Made by a program: the position numbers and the translations under genes
NCBI GenBank assembly: GCA_016791325.1
Contig: JAEUMU010000101.1
Location: forward strand, 1 to 5,055
Length of the DNA: 5,055 nt
From: Hyphomonadaceae bacterium
GTDB lineage: Bacteria; Pseudomonadota; Alphaproteobacteria; Caulobacterales; Aquidulcibacteraceae
Reading direction: 5' to 3'
Notes under the pieces: generated by a model
Databases searched by the model: none
Seen by the model: only the letters and a program-made list of their open reading frames with translations
Told to the model about the DNA's origin: nothing
In this document: positions 4,839 to 5,055 of the stretch, one piece after another
Layout: each line of letters starts with the position of its first letter
Numbering within the stretch: the first letter of the stretch is position 1

Positions 4839-5055
4839 ATGTATTTCGATGATGAAGACGATAAGGACGAACGTGATCCGTTCGCCCTCTTCGGCGAGAT
4901 CGAACACGCTGAAGATCAAGCTGAAGATCCTGTTCAAGAGCTGAGCCAGCCCGCACGGGCCGAGGAGCCGGTGACGATCACGCCGGACGCCACACACGCG
5001 CCGACTGGCGGTTTTTCGTGGGCGGGCTTCGCTGGCGGCATGGCCGCCTTCGTGT
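4839..5055 (+). CDS. Unrecognised acidic protein, 5' part only
   Basis: An open frame of 72 codons runs from an ATG with a good ribosome binding site off the end of the window. The N-terminus is extremely acidic (14 of the first 30 residues are Asp or Glu, beginning MYFDDEDDKDERDPF). It is followed by a Pro/Thr/Ala-rich stretch (about 32-56) and the start of what looks like a hydrophobic segment (GGFSWAGFAGGMAAFV, from about residue 57). This suggests a soluble, likely cytoplasmic, disordered acidic tail ahead of a membrane anchor. I do not recognise the family. A sigma-54-type promoter about 50 bases upstream makes it the first gene of a regulated unit, possibly linked to motility given the TipF-like neighbour, but that is inference only. 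Composition and base use match the adjacent genes. Confidence 0.65.
   Translation, partial: MYFDDEDDKDERDPFALFGEIEHAEDQAEDPVQELSQPARAEEPVTITPDATHAPTGGFSWAGFAGGMAAFV

Noticed and set aside
4302..4997. 231-codon minus-strand open frame spanning the EAL 3' end, the spacer and the last gene
   Set aside because: It would cover the sigma-54 promoter and the start of the plus-strand gene, shows no domain, and is antisense to a clear EAL domain over much of its length.

Overview
The window is GC-rich bacterial DNA with dense genes and alphaproteobacterial character. The best taxonomic clue is a TipF-like degenerate EAL protein (two N-terminal membrane helices, a coiled coil, then EAL). I know this architecture from Caulobacter and related dimorphic or flagellated Alphaproteobacteria. 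A CtrA-like box (TTAA-N7-TCAAC) in front of it and a near-consensus sigma-54 promoter behind it fit that group. No taxonomy beyond this can be read from the sequence.

Layout. (1) Positions 9-1571 hold an apparently complete IS1182-family insertion sequence. It has 17-bp imperfect terminal inverted repeats, a GGCC duplication on both sides and one DDE transposase gene, whose reading frame runs through the right end into host DNA and stops at 1660. (2) Positions 1747-2499 encode a TauE/SafE-type membrane permease with a strong ribosome binding site. (3) On the minus strand, a two-gene operon encodes a four-helix DUF2975-like membrane protein (2711-3211) and a small Cro/C1-type regulator (2496-2711). 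The two genes are translationally coupled by a TGATG overlap, and the regulator's stop codon interlocks with that of the permease. (4) The divergent region 3212-3359 is unusually AT-rich in its middle. It carries three 7-bp half-sites of alternating orientation that overlap a likely promoter of the minus-strand operon, followed by the CtrA-like box. (5) Positions 3360-4667 encode the TipF-like EAL protein. (6) Positions 4668-4838 are non-coding and contain a hairpin, a long imperfect dyad and a sigma-54-type promoter. (7) From 4839 to the window edge there is the start of a new gene with a very acidic N-terminus followed by the beginning of a hydrophobic segment.

How the parts may work together. 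The regulator and DUF2975-like protein form a known type of small membrane-protein/HTH pair that probably autoregulates through the half-site array. Because the array lies between divergent genes, it could also influence the EAL gene. The EAL protein lacks several catalytic residues and is better read as a c-di-GMP receptor or scaffold in polar flagellum assembly than as a phosphodiesterase. The sigma-54 promoter next to it is consistent with a flagellar or motility context for the truncated last gene, but that gene is not recognised. No tRNA, rRNA, CRISPR array or wholly new system was seen. The most unusual items are the operator array, the transposase read-through and the regulatory block at 4672-4788.
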